From: Flavobacterium inviolabile
Lineage (GTDB): Bacteria > Bacteroidota > Bacteroidia > Flavobacteriales > Flavobacteriaceae
Reading direction: 5' to 3'
DNA length: 64,000 nt
Assembly (NCBI RefSeq): GCF_013389455.1
Contig: NZ_CP058278.1
Span: forward strand, 1,178,001 to 1,242,000
The position numbers and the translations under genes are program-made. The notes below the pieces were generated by a model, which saw nothing but the letters and a program-made list of their open reading frames with translations, was not told where the DNA came from and ran no database searches. Positions 43,598 through 52,461 of this stretch are shown here, piece after piece (the stretch's first letter is position 1; every line of letters starts with the position of its first letter).

Positions 43598-46500
43598 TTG
43601 GAAACATTTTACTCTCATGATTTTTTTAAGAAGACAAAGACCGGATTTACAATTTTGGTTTTATTCTTTTGTTTTTCTATCCAAGCTCAGGTGGACGAAG
43701 AAGAACAAGATTCTATTAAAACTGGGGCATCCTTAGGGAAACTTAATATATCGAATCCCAAAAGCATTCTGGAGGCTTATACCTATGATCCGGTTACGAA
43801 TCGGTATATCTATACCAAAACTTTTGACGGTTTTAATATTAACTACCCTATTATACTAACGCCACAGGAATATGAAGAATTGGTTTTGAGAGAATCAATG
43901 CGGGATTATTTCAAGCAAAAATCAAGTGCGATTGACGGCAAGAAAGCCGGAAGTGAAAATGCTAAAAAAGATTTATTACCAAGATATTATGTGAATTCAA
44001 GCTTCTTCGAAGCCATTTTTGGAGGGAATACCATCGATGTGAAACCGCTAGGTTCCGTAGAAGTCGATTTGGGAATGCGGTACACCAAACAGGATAATCC
44101 GGCTTTCTCACCCCGAAACAGATCGACATTTACATTCGATTTCGATCAGCGGATCAGTTTGAGTTTACAGGGGAAAGTAGGAACCCGGTTAAACGTAAAT
44201 GCCAATTATGATACCCAATCAACCTTTGCGTTCCAGAACTTAATCAAACTGGAATATGCTCCGGGTGAAGATGATATCATCAAAAAAATAGAAGTTGGTA
44301 ACGTAAGCTTACCATTAAACAGCTCCCTGATTCGTGGAGCACAAAGTCTTTTTGGGGTTAAAGCCCAATTCCAATTTGGAAAAACAACTGTAACGGGAGT
44401 TTTCTCGGAACAAAAATCGCAAACCAAAACGGTTACGGCCCAGGGCGGAGGAACCATTCAGGAATTCCAGTTATTCGCAATGGATTATGATGCAGACAGA
44501 CACTACTTCCTGTCACAGTATTTTAGAAACCGCTATGACGATGCTTTAAAACCCTATCCGCAAATCAACAGCCGTGTACAGATTACCCGTGTGGAAGTTT
44601 GGGTAACGAACAAACAGAACAGGGTTAGTACTACAGACAATAACCTTAGAAACATCATGGCCTTGCAGGATTTAGGGGAGGCACAGCAGATGGGCGTTAA
44701 TGATACGGATATTATCGGTATTCCTTCGGCAGGATTTTTTAACCAGCCGCCGGGATCGCCAGTAGACAATAAAAATAACAAATTCAACCCTGCAAATATC
44801 GGTACGAACTATTTGGGATCGGGCATCAGGGAAATCTCCAGTGGAAATACAGCCTTTAATATTCCGGCTTATACCGCTGTTGAAGGAAAAGATTTTGCGA
44901 AACTGGAAAATGCCAGAAAACTGACTTCAAACGAATATACCTTCCATCCGCAGTTGGGATATATCTCCTTAAACCAGCGTTTGGCAAACGATGAAGTATT
45001 GGCGGTAGCTTACCAGTATACAATGGGCGATCAGGTTTTTCAGGTTGGAGAATTCGGTACAGACGGTATTGACGGTACCGTGGTACAGCCGGGAGCAAAC
45101 CAGGGCGATCAGCCAATTGTAAACACACAGAGTCTTATCCTTAAGATGTTGAAAAGTAGTTTGACCAATGTGAGTCAGCCTGTCTGGAATTTGATGATGA
45201 AAAATATCTACCAGATTCCGGGAGCTTTCCAGTTAACACAGGAAGATTTCCGTTTTAATATTTTATATACCGATCCTTCCCCGTTAAATTACATCACTCA
45301 GGCTCCGGCAGGAGGGGTGTCACAACCTTCGGTTCCTTTACCGGCAGATGTGGAAAATACACCGTTGATTAAAGTATTTAACCTGGATCGTCTGAATTAT
45401 ACCAATGACCCGCAGGTTGGCGGAGACGGTTTCTTCGACTTTGTACCGGGTATTACGGTAGATCAGCAAAACGGACGGATTATCTTTACCACGGTAGAAC
45501 CATTTGGTAAACACCTATTCGAGAAACTGAAAGTATCACCAACAGAAGATTATACTGGGAATCCAAACAATGGATCTGACTATAATGCGAACCAGAAAAA
45601 ATATGTTTTTAGAAACCTCTATAAAACAACACAGGCAGGCGCATTACAGGATAGCGATAAAAATAAATTCCAGTTAAAAGGTAAATTCAAATCTTCCGGA
45701 GGCGACGGTATTGCAATTGGTGCCTTTAACGTTCCTCAGGGATCTGTTGTGGTAACAGCCGGAGGAAGAAGATTGGTGGAAGGTGTCGATTTTACGGTTG
45801 ATTACCAGAGAGGTCGTGTTCAGATTCTGGACCCTTCTTTACAGGCATCCAGCATTCCGATTGAAGTAACTTTGGAAAACAATGCCATCTTCGGACAGCA
45901 GACAAGACGTTTCTACGGATTGAACGTAGAACATAAATTCTCGGATAAATTCCTGGTAGGCGGTACCTTCCTGAGACTATCGGAACGTCCGTTCACGCAA
46001 AAATCAAACTACGGACAGGAATCCGTTAACAATACGATCTTCGGATTAAATACTAATTTCTCTACAGAAGTACCATTCTTTACCCGATTGGTAAACAAGC
46101 TTCCGAATGTGGATACAGATGTACCGTCCAATCTTTCCTTTAGAGGAGAAATTGCTTACCTGCAACCGGGCGCTTCAACAGCCGACCAGTTTAACGGAGA
46201 AGCAACAACCTATATTGATGACTTTGAAGGTTCACAGACAACTATAGACATGCGTTCGGCCCAGGCCTGGTCATTAGCCAGTACACCGGTTGGTTACGGC
46301 GATGAACTAGCTGCTCCGGACTATGGCTTCAGAAGAGCGAAATTGTCATGGTACTCTATTGACCCTACATTTTATGCTTCGTCACAATTACCGGCAGGTT
46401 TATCTGTAGATGATATTTCTTCAAACAGAACCCGTAGAATTTTCAGCCAGGAACTTTACCCGGTTACCGATATTGCCCAGGGACAAAGTACGGTTGTGAA

Positions 46501-49500
46501 CACTTTAGACTTAACATACTATCCTCGTGAGAGAGGACCTTATAACTTTAGTACGCTTGCGAATCCGGCCGATAACTCTTTGGCGAATCCGCAAAACAAC
46601 TGGGGTGGTATCATGAGAGCGATTAACTCGACCAACTTCGAACAGTCGAATGTGGAATACATCCAGTTTTGGATGATGGACCCTTATTACGGCGCCAATA
46701 ACCCGTCGTTGTTTACCAATGAAGGAAAACTGACATTCAACTTAGGAGAAATTTCGGAAGATATTTTAAAAGACGGAAGAAAGTTCTATGAAAACGGTTT
46801 AGGACCAAATCAGATATTGGTACAGCCGCAGGGACCTTGGGGTAACGTTCCGGCTTCCCAATCCCTGATCTATGCTTTCGATACCAATGAAAACAACCGT
46901 GAGGCACAGGATGTCGGATTCGACGGTTTAAATGATGCAGAAGAAGCGGCTAAATTCCCGGCATTTGCTGGAAATCCCGATCCGGCTGCAGATAACTACC
47001 AATACTTCCTGAATGCACAGGGTGATATTATCCAGCGTTACAGAAACTACAACGGTGTACAAGGAAACTCACCGATAGCCGTGTCCGATACAAACAGAGG
47101 ATCGACTACCTTACCGGATGTGGAAGATATTAATCGTGACAATACCATGAATACGATTAATGCCTATTGGAAATTTGAAGTGCCTATTAAATACTATCCG
47201 GGCGATGTACCGGTTGGACAGGACTTTATTGCCGATGTGCGAATCAACAATAACGTGGATTTAGCCAATGGCGGTACCGGACAGGTAAGATGGATCCTGT
47301 ATAAAATCCCGATTCTGGAAGCAACAGATGCTAACCGTGAAGGAACAATTTCCGATTTCCGTTCGATCCGTTTTATGAGAATGTTCATGTCGAACTTCTC
47401 CGATCAGATTACATTGCGTTTCGGAGCTTTAGACCTGGTTAGAGGAGAATGGAGACGTTATACCAATACATTGGATCCTAACGAAACACAAGAACAAAAT
47501 GAAAACGACAACACCGGATTCGATGTTGTAGCGATAAACATCCAGGAAAACGGAAACCGTTCGCCAATTCCTTATGTAACCCCTCCGGGAGTTACCAGAG
47601 AGCAATTGTATAACAACAATACGATCATTAACCAAAACGAGCAGGCCCTTTCCCTAAGAGTCTATAAAAAAGAGGCCGGATCTCCGGGCTTAGGCGGATT
47701 GGAACCGGGTGATGCAAGAGCGGTGTTTAAAAATGTTAGTGTAGACATGCGTCAGTTTAAAAAACTGAGAATGTTCCTGCACGCAGAAGCATTGCAGCCA
47801 CCGGCAGAAACACAACCGTTAATGGCCGATCAGATGGTTGCTTTCATCCGTTTTGGTAATGACTTTACACAAAACTTCTACCAGGTGGAGATTCCTTTAA
47901 AACCGACGGCTTTTTCAGCCCGTTCGGCAGAAGAGATCTGGCCGCTTGAAAATGAAATCGATTTACGACTGGAATTGCTGACACAGTTAAAAGTATTGGC
48001 TTTACAGAATAATCTGCCGGTACCGGCAGACCCGCTTACCGGAATTGCCTATGTGCGGGAAGATATCCTGGATCCGTCCTTGTCTGCCAAAGTGAATAAA
48101 TTAACGCTGGGTATAAAAGGGAATCCGAATTTCGGTATGGTAAGAACCTTAATGGTCGGATTGAAAAATATCTCGACCCAGGAAGTAAGGGGAGAAGTTT
48201 GGTTCAACGAGCTGCGCATGTCGGAAATGGACAACAAAGGCGGTATGGCGGCTATTGCCAATCTGGATACCAACTTTGCCGATTTAATGAACATTTCGGC
48301 TACCGGTAGAATGAGTACCGTTGGATTCGGAACACTGGAACAGGGACCAAATGAAAGAAGCCGTGAAGATGTTAAACAGTATAATATCGTTACCAATATT
48401 AACCTGGGTAAATTATTACCGAAGAAATGGGGAATCAACCTGCCATTCAACTATGGTATCGGTGAAGAGATAATCACGCCGGAATATGATCCGTTCAACC
48501 AGGATATTAAATTACAGCAATTGCTGGATGTAACGGCTGACGGTGCTGAAAAAGACAATATCCGTAACCGTGCGATCGACTATACAAAACGGAAGAGTAT
48601 TAACTTTATCGGCGTGAAAAAAGACAGGGCTCCGGAACAGAAACAACACGTTTACGACCCGGAAAACCTTACCTTATCGTATTCCTTTAACGAAACGGAA
48701 CACCATGATTTTGAAGTAGAGAATTTATTGGATCAGCAGGTAAAAACATCTGCCGACTATGCCTTTACGTTTAAACCGAAAGCGGTTGAACCGTTAAAGA
48801 ATACGAAATTCATGAAGAAAAGCAGTTACTGGAAAATGTTGAGCGATTTTAACTTTAACTACCTTCCGACTAATATTTCATTCAGTTCGACAATTTTACG
48901 TCAGTACAACAGACAGCAATTCCGTCAGGTAGATGGTGTTGAAGGTATTGCGATTGATCCGTTATACAGAAGAAATTACTTCTTCAACTACCAGTATGGT
49001 TTTAACTATAACCTGACAAAATCATTGCGTATCAATTACAATGCGTCGTCCAATAATATCGTGAGAAACTATCTGGATGAAAATAAAATTCCGGATCCGA
49101 ACAATACGATCTGGGACAGCTATTTCGATATCGGAGAACCGAATAATCACACGCAGCAGTTGAATATCAACTATGACCTGCCGTTAAATAAACTGCCGTT
49201 CTTAAGCTTTGTGAAATCGACCTATACGTATACCGGTGATTACAACTGGCAGCGTTCTTCCGATGCTTTCTCTTCTATTGATGGCTATGATTTAGGAAAC
49301 ACCATTCAGAATGCCGGTTCCCACCGATTGAACACGGTATTAACGATGGACAGCTTCTATAAATATATCGGATTGACCAAGCAAGGTAAAAAAGTGGCAC
49401 CGAAACCGGCAGGACCAGCGCCGAAACCGGTTCCGGGTCAGAAGATCACTAAACTGGATGCTCCGGTTGACAACAAGCCAAATCTGATTTTAGACGGTTT

Positions 49501-50842
49501 GATCAGCGTGGCTACCAGTGTGAAAAACATCCAGATCAATTATACCGAAAATGGTGGTACGGTACTTCCGGGTTACCTGCCAAGTATCGGTTTCTTCGGA
49601 ACGATGCAGCCTACACTTGGATTTATTATGGGTAGTCAGTCGGATGTTCGTTATGAAGCGGCCCGAAACGGCTGGTTGACCAACTATCCGGAATTCAATC
49701 AGAGCTTTACTCAGGTTAAAAATAAAATCCTTGATGTAACCGCTCAGGTAGAGTTATTCCCGGATTTAAAAATCGACTTGAATGCCAACAGAACCTATGC
49801 ACAGAATTTCTCTGAGCAATATGATGTTGATGCTTATGGTAATTATAATTCCCGTTCGCCATACGATTTTGGTAACTTCTCCATTTCGACGGTGCTGATT
49901 AAAACGGCGTTCTCACAAAGTGATGAAAACTTCTCGGCAGCATTTAATGACTTTAGAAGTAACCGTTTGGTCATTGCAAACCGTTTGGCAGAAGAAAGAG
50001 GAATCGATTTAACGAACCCTGCCAATATTGGTACGGACGGTTTCCCGAAAGGATTCGGAAGAAACAGCCAGGCAGTATTGTTGCCGGCATTCTTAGCGGC
50101 CTATACCGGAGCGGATGCATCCAGTGTGTCGACAGGAATTTTCCGTGATGTTCCGATTCCGAACTGGACCGTGAAATATACCGGATTAATGCGTTATAAA
50201 TTCTTTAAAGATAACTTCAAACGTTTCTCTTTACAGCATGGATACCGGGCGTCCTATACGGTAAACTCCTTCCGTTCGAATTTTGAATATGATGCCAATC
50301 CGGATGTTGTGAATCAGACCACACAGAATTATCCGGTAAAAACCATAGTATCGAATGTTAACTTAGTGGAACAATTCAACCCGTTAATGAGAGTGGATTT
50401 TGAAATGAAAAACTCATTCAAGATTTTGGCGGAAATGAAAAAAGACCGAAGCTTATCGTTGAGTTTTGATAACGGATTGCTGACAGAAGTAAAAGGAAAT
50501 GAATATATCGTAGGATTGGGATACCGTTTCAAAGATGTAACGATCAACTCCAAACTGGCCGATAATCCAATGGGTGTCATTAAGAGTGATATTAACTTGA
50601 AAGCCGATTTATCATTACGTCAGAACCAGACGATTGTCCGTTACCTGGATTATGATAACAACCAGTTGGCAGGAGGTCAGGATATCTGGTCACTAAAACT
50701 AACAGCCGATTATATGTTCAGCAGAAACCTGACAGCGATTTTCTATTATGATCATTCGTTCTCTCAGGCGGTTATTTCAACATCGTTCCCAATGACGAAT
50801 ATTCGTGCCGGGTTCACATTGCGCTATAACTTCGGAAATTAA
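43598..50842 (+). CDS. sprA: T9SS outer-membrane translocon SprA (Sov)
   Basis: This 2414-residue protein forms the giant beta-barrel channel of the type IX secretion system, needed for secretion and gliding. A signal peptide (FTILVLFFCFSIQAQ) is followed by a very long beta-rich sequence rich in Asn/Asp and aromatic residues. SprA-typical segments include DPVTNRYIYTKTFDG, the VEVDLGMRYTKQDNP plug region, and the last strand GFTLRYNFGN. A Pro/Ala/Lys insertion (about 1930-1950) lies late in the barrel. The only usable start is TTG at 43598, 3 nt after ruvA. The length is normal. Confidence 0.96.
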   Translation: METFYSHDFFKKTKTGFTILVLFFCFSIQAQVDEEEQDSIKTGASLGKLNISNPKSILEAYTYDPVTNRYIYTKTFDGFNINYPIILTPQEYEELVLRESMRDYFKQKSSAIDGKKAGSENAKKDLLPRYYVNSSFFEAIFGGNTIDVKPLGSVEVDLGMRYTKQDNPAFSPRNRSTFTFDFDQRISLSLQGKVGTRLNVNANYDTQSTFAFQNLIKLEYAPGEDDIIKKIEVGNVSLPLNSSLIRGAQSLFGVKAQFQFGKTTVTGVFSEQKSQTKTVTAQGGGTIQEFQLFAMDYDADRHYFLSQYFRNRYDDALKPYPQINSRVQITRVEVWVTNKQNRVSTTDNNLRNIMALQDLGEAQQMGVNDTDIIGIPSAGFFNQPPGSPVDNKNNKFNPANIGTNYLGSGIREISSGNTAFNIPAYTAVEGKDFAKLENARKLTSNEYTFHPQLGYISLNQRLANDEVLAVAYQYTMGDQVFQVGEFGTDGIDGTVVQPGANQGDQPIVNTQSLILKMLKSSLTNVSQPVWNLMMKNIYQIPGAFQLTQEDFRFNILYTDPSPLNYITQAPAGGVSQPSVPLPADVENTPLIKVFNLDRLNYTNDPQVGGDGFFDFVPGITVDQQNGRIIFTTVEPFGKHLFEKLKVSPTEDYTGNPNNGSDYNANQKKYVFRNLYKTTQAGALQDSDKNKFQLKGKFKSSGGDGIAIGAFNVPQGSVVVTAGGRRLVEGVDFTVDYQRGRVQILDPSLQASSIPIEVTLENNAIFGQQTRRFYGLNVEHKFSDKFLVGGTFLRLSERPFTQKSNYGQESVNNTIFGLNTNFSTEVPFFTRLVNKLPNVDTDVPSNLSFRGEIAYLQPGASTADQFNGEATTYIDDFEGSQTTIDMRSAQAWSLASTPVGYGDELAAPDYGFRRAKLSWYSIDPTFYASSQLPAGLSVDDISSNRTRRIFSQELYPVTDIAQGQSTVVNTLDLTYYPRERGPYNFSTLANPADNSLANPQNNWGGIMRAINSTNFEQSNVEYIQFWMMDPYYGANNPSLFTNEGKLTFNLGEISEDILKDGRKFYENGLGPNQILVQPQGPWGNVPASQSLIYAFDTNENNREAQDVGFDGLNDAEEAAKFPAFAGNPDPAADNYQYFLNAQGDIIQRYRNYNGVQGNSPIAVSDTNRGSTTLPDVEDINRDNTMNTINAYWKFEVPIKYYPGDVPVGQDFIADVRINNNVDLANGGTGQVRWILYKIPILEATDANREGTISDFRSIRFMRMFMSNFSDQITLRFGALDLVRGEWRRYTNTLDPNETQEQNENDNTGFDVVAINIQENGNRSPIPYVTPPGVTREQLYNNNTIINQNEQALSLRVYKKEAGSPGLGGLEPGDARAVFKNVSVDMRQFKKLRMFLHAEALQPPAETQPLMADQMVAFIRFGNDFTQNFYQVEIPLKPTAFSARSAEEIWPLENEIDLRLELLTQLKVLALQNNLPVPADPLTGIAYVREDILDPSLSAKVNKLTLGIKGNPNFGMVRTLMVGLKNISTQEVRGEVWFNELRMSEMDNKGGMAAIANLDTNFADLMNISATGRMSTVGFGTLEQGPNERSREDVKQYNIVTNINLGKLLPKKWGINLPFNYGIGEEIITPEYDPFNQDIKLQQLLDVTADGAEKDNIRNRAIDYTKRKSINFIGVKKDRAPEQKQHVYDPENLTLSYSFNETEHHDFEVENLLDQQVKTSADYAFTFKPKAVEPLKNTKFMKKSSYWKMLSDFNFNYLPTNISFSSTILRQYNRQQFRQVDGVEGIAIDPLYRRNYFFNYQYGFNYNLTKSLRINYNASSNNIVRNYLDENKIPDPNNTIWDSYFDIGEPNNHTQQLNINYDLPLNKLPFLSFVKSTYTYTGDYNWQRSSDAFSSIDGYDLGNTIQNAGSHRLNTVLTMDSFYKYIGLTKQGKKVAPKPAGPAPKPVPGQKITKLDAPVDNKPNLILDGLISVATSVKNIQINYTENGGTVLPGYLPSIGFFGTMQPTLGFIMGSQSDVRYEAARNGWLTNYPEFNQSFTQVKNKILDVTAQVELFPDLKIDLNANRTYAQNFSEQYDVDAYGNYNSRSPYDFGNFSISTVLIKTAFSQSDENFSAAFNDFRSNRLVIANRLAEERGIDLTNPANIGTDGFPKGFGRNSQAVLLPAFLAAYTGADASSVSTGIFRDVPIPNWTVKYTGLMRYKFFKDNFKRFSLQHGYRASYTVNSFRSNFEYDANPDVVNQTTQNYPVKTIVSNVNLVEQFNPLMRVDFEMKNSFKILAEMKKDRSLSLSFDNGLLTEVKGNEYIVGLGYRFKDVTINSKLADNPMGVIKSDINLKADLSLRQNQTIVRYLDYDNNQLAGGQDIWSLKLTADYMFSRNLTAIFYYDHSFSQAVISTSFPMTNIRAGFTLRYNFGN

Positions 50843-50877
50843 TAAAGAAAAGATTTTATAGTTATCACTAATAAATA

Positions 50878-50885
50878 TACATTTG
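50878..50885 (+). promoter_or_regulatory. -7 box of gcvH
   Basis: TACATTTG matches TAnnTTTG 18 nt upstream of the gcvH ATG at 50904. No clear -33 TTTG is seen. Confidence 0.55.
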
Positions 50886-50903
50886 CCAATAAAAATAAAC
50901 ACA

Positions 50904-51284
50904 ATGAATATACCATCTAACTTAAAGTACACAAAAGACCACGAATGGGTAAGCCTTGAAGGCGATATTGCAACGGTAGGAATCACTGATTTTGCTCAGA
51001 AAGAATTAGGAGATATCGTTTATGTAGAAGTTGAAACTTTAGATCAGACACTTGATAAAGATGAAGTTTTCGGAACAGTTGAAGCGGTTAAAACGGTTTC
51101 GGATTTGTTCTTGCCTTTAACAGGAGAGATTATTGAATTCAATGATTCATTAGAGTCAGAACCTGAAAAAGTAAACACGGATCCTTACGGAGCAGGATGG
51201 ATGATTAAAGTGAAAGTTACCGATGTGGCTGATTTCGATTCATTGTTGTCCAGTGATGCCTATAAAGAATTAATCGGTGCCTAA
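50904..51284 (+). CDS. gcvH: Glycine cleavage system H protein
   Basis: This 126-residue protein carries lipoic acid and shuttles the aminomethyl group between the P, T and L proteins. The lipoyl-lysine motif is [13 protein letters not shown] and the N-terminus [10 protein letters not shown] is typical. The longer frame from 50883 starts inside the promoter -7 box region, so the ATG at 50904 is right. The other glycine cleavage genes are not nearby. It overlaps the VanZ-like gene by 8 nt. Confidence 0.95.
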   Translation: MNIPSNLKYTKDHEWVSLEGDIATVGITDFAQKELGDIVYVEVETLDQTLDKDEVFGTVEAVKTVSDLFLPLTGEIIEFNDSLESEPEKVNTDPYGAGWMIKVKVTDVADFDSLLSSDAYKELIGA

Positions 51285-51657
51285 ACTAAGTCTTTGGTTA
51301 GCATTATTCTGGTCACTTTTTATAGGTATTGCCTGTCTGATCACGTTTAATGATAACACCGGAATTGATATTCCAAATAAGGATAAGTTTGTTCATTTTG
51401 TTTTTTACTTCCTGTTCACCTTTTTTTGGTTTAAGTTTTTAGATAAAAAACAGAACCAGTGGACGCTGAATAAAAAACTGATTACGGTTTTTCTTCTTGG
51501 TTTTACCTATGGGGTAGCCATTGAAATTTGTCAGGGACTGTTTACCCAAACACGATCGGCAGATATCATGGATGTTTTAGCCAATAGTACAGGAGGTTTG
51601 TTTGCCGTAATTGTTTTGTATTTTTTAGAAAAGATAAAAAACAGAAGACCAAATTAA
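51277..51657 (+). CDS. VanZ-like membrane protein
   Basis: This 126-residue protein has four hydrophobic helices with the VanZ-like pattern: [16 protein letters not shown] early and [29 protein letters not shown] late, which is the family signature. It starts at GTG inside the end of gcvH, so the two are translationally coupled. The family is named after a teicoplanin-resistance accessory protein, but nothing here suggests resistance. Function unknown; in Flavobacteriaceae it often sits right after gcvH. Confidence 0.88.
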   Translation: MPKLSLWLALFWSLFIGIACLITFNDNTGIDIPNKDKFVHFVFYFLFTFFWFKFLDKKQNQWTLNKKLITVFLLGFTYGVAIEICQGLFTQTRSADIMDVLANSTGGLFAVIVLYFLEKIKNRRPN

Positions 51658-51670
51658 TTACCATATAACG

Positions 51671-51688
51671 ATCCCACTTCTGTGGGAT
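51671..51688 (+). terminator. Terminator after gcvH-VanZ
   Basis: A 7-bp stem (ATCCCAC / GTGGGAT) with a TTCT loop is followed by TTTTTTTATTTTT. It also rules out the longer deoC frame that begins at 51682. Confidence 0.85.
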
Positions 51689-51705
51689 TTTTTTATTTTT
51701 ATACC

Positions 51706-52449
51706 ATGGATATTAGAAATTATTTAGATTCGACCTATTTGAAAACTGCCGAACAGGCGGGAGTTTCCGAACAAGAAAATATAAAAATCGCAACCGCTTT
51801 CATTGAGGAGGCAATTGAAGAAGGTTTTAAACTGATCATGATCAGACCGGACAGGGTAGCGCTGGCTAAAAAAATGATTACAAAGAAGAAATCCAATCTT
51901 ACGATCGGAACGGTAATCGATTTTCCGAATGGAAACGGTACGCTTGAAGAGAAACTGACGGAAGCGGTACAGGCTATAGAAGACGGTGCGGATGATCTGG
52001 ATTTTGTACTCGATTATGAAGCCTTTAAAAACGGTGAAGTGGATGCGGTGAAAAAGCAGGTTCTGGAATGTACACGCTTAGGACTTTTCCATAATAAAAT
52101 TGTAAAATGGATTATTGAAGTTGCGGCACTGAACGATCATCAGATTGTACAGCTTTCGGCTTTGATAAAAAATATTGTCATTGCCAACTTTAAAGAACAG
52201 CAATACGAATCGGTTTTTGTAAAATCATCAACCGGTTTTTACAAAACGGAAGAAGGAAAACCAAACGGAGCCACGGTTCCGGCAATCAAACTGATGATCG
52301 AAAATGCTTTCCCGCTATCTGTTAAAGCGGCCGGTGGTGTACGTACCTATCAGGAGGCATTGGAAATGATTGCTTTGGGTGTAAAACGAATCGGCACTTC
52401 TTCGGCAAAAGCCATAGCGAGTGGTGAAATTTCTAAAAACGATTACTAA
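51706..52449 (+). CDS. deoC: Deoxyribose-phosphate aldolase
   Basis: This 247-residue class I aldolase splits 2-deoxyribose-5-phosphate into glyceraldehyde-3-phosphate and acetaldehyde. The catalytic lysine is in VFVKSSTGF, a second conserved lysine in VKAAGGVRT, and GTVIDFPNG is the early family motif. The ATG at 51706 is chosen because earlier codons lie in the terminator. It is followed 12 nt later by the remB-like gene. Confidence 0.94.
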   Translation: MDIRNYLDSTYLKTAEQAGVSEQENIKIATAFIEEAIEEGFKLIMIRPDRVALAKKMITKKKSNLTIGTVIDFPNGNGTLEEKLTEAVQAIEDGADDLDFVLDYEAFKNGEVDAVKKQVLECTRLGLFHNKIVKWIIEVAALNDHQIVQLSALIKNIVIANFKEQQYESVFVKSSTGFYKTEEGKPNGATVPAIKLMIENAFPLSVKAAGGVRTYQEALEMIALGVKRIGTSSAKAIASGEISKNDY

Positions 52450-52461
52450 AACGCATTGTTA

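Noticed and set aside
51682..51705. Eight extra codons on deoC
   Set aside because: They lie in the terminator after the VanZ-like gene.
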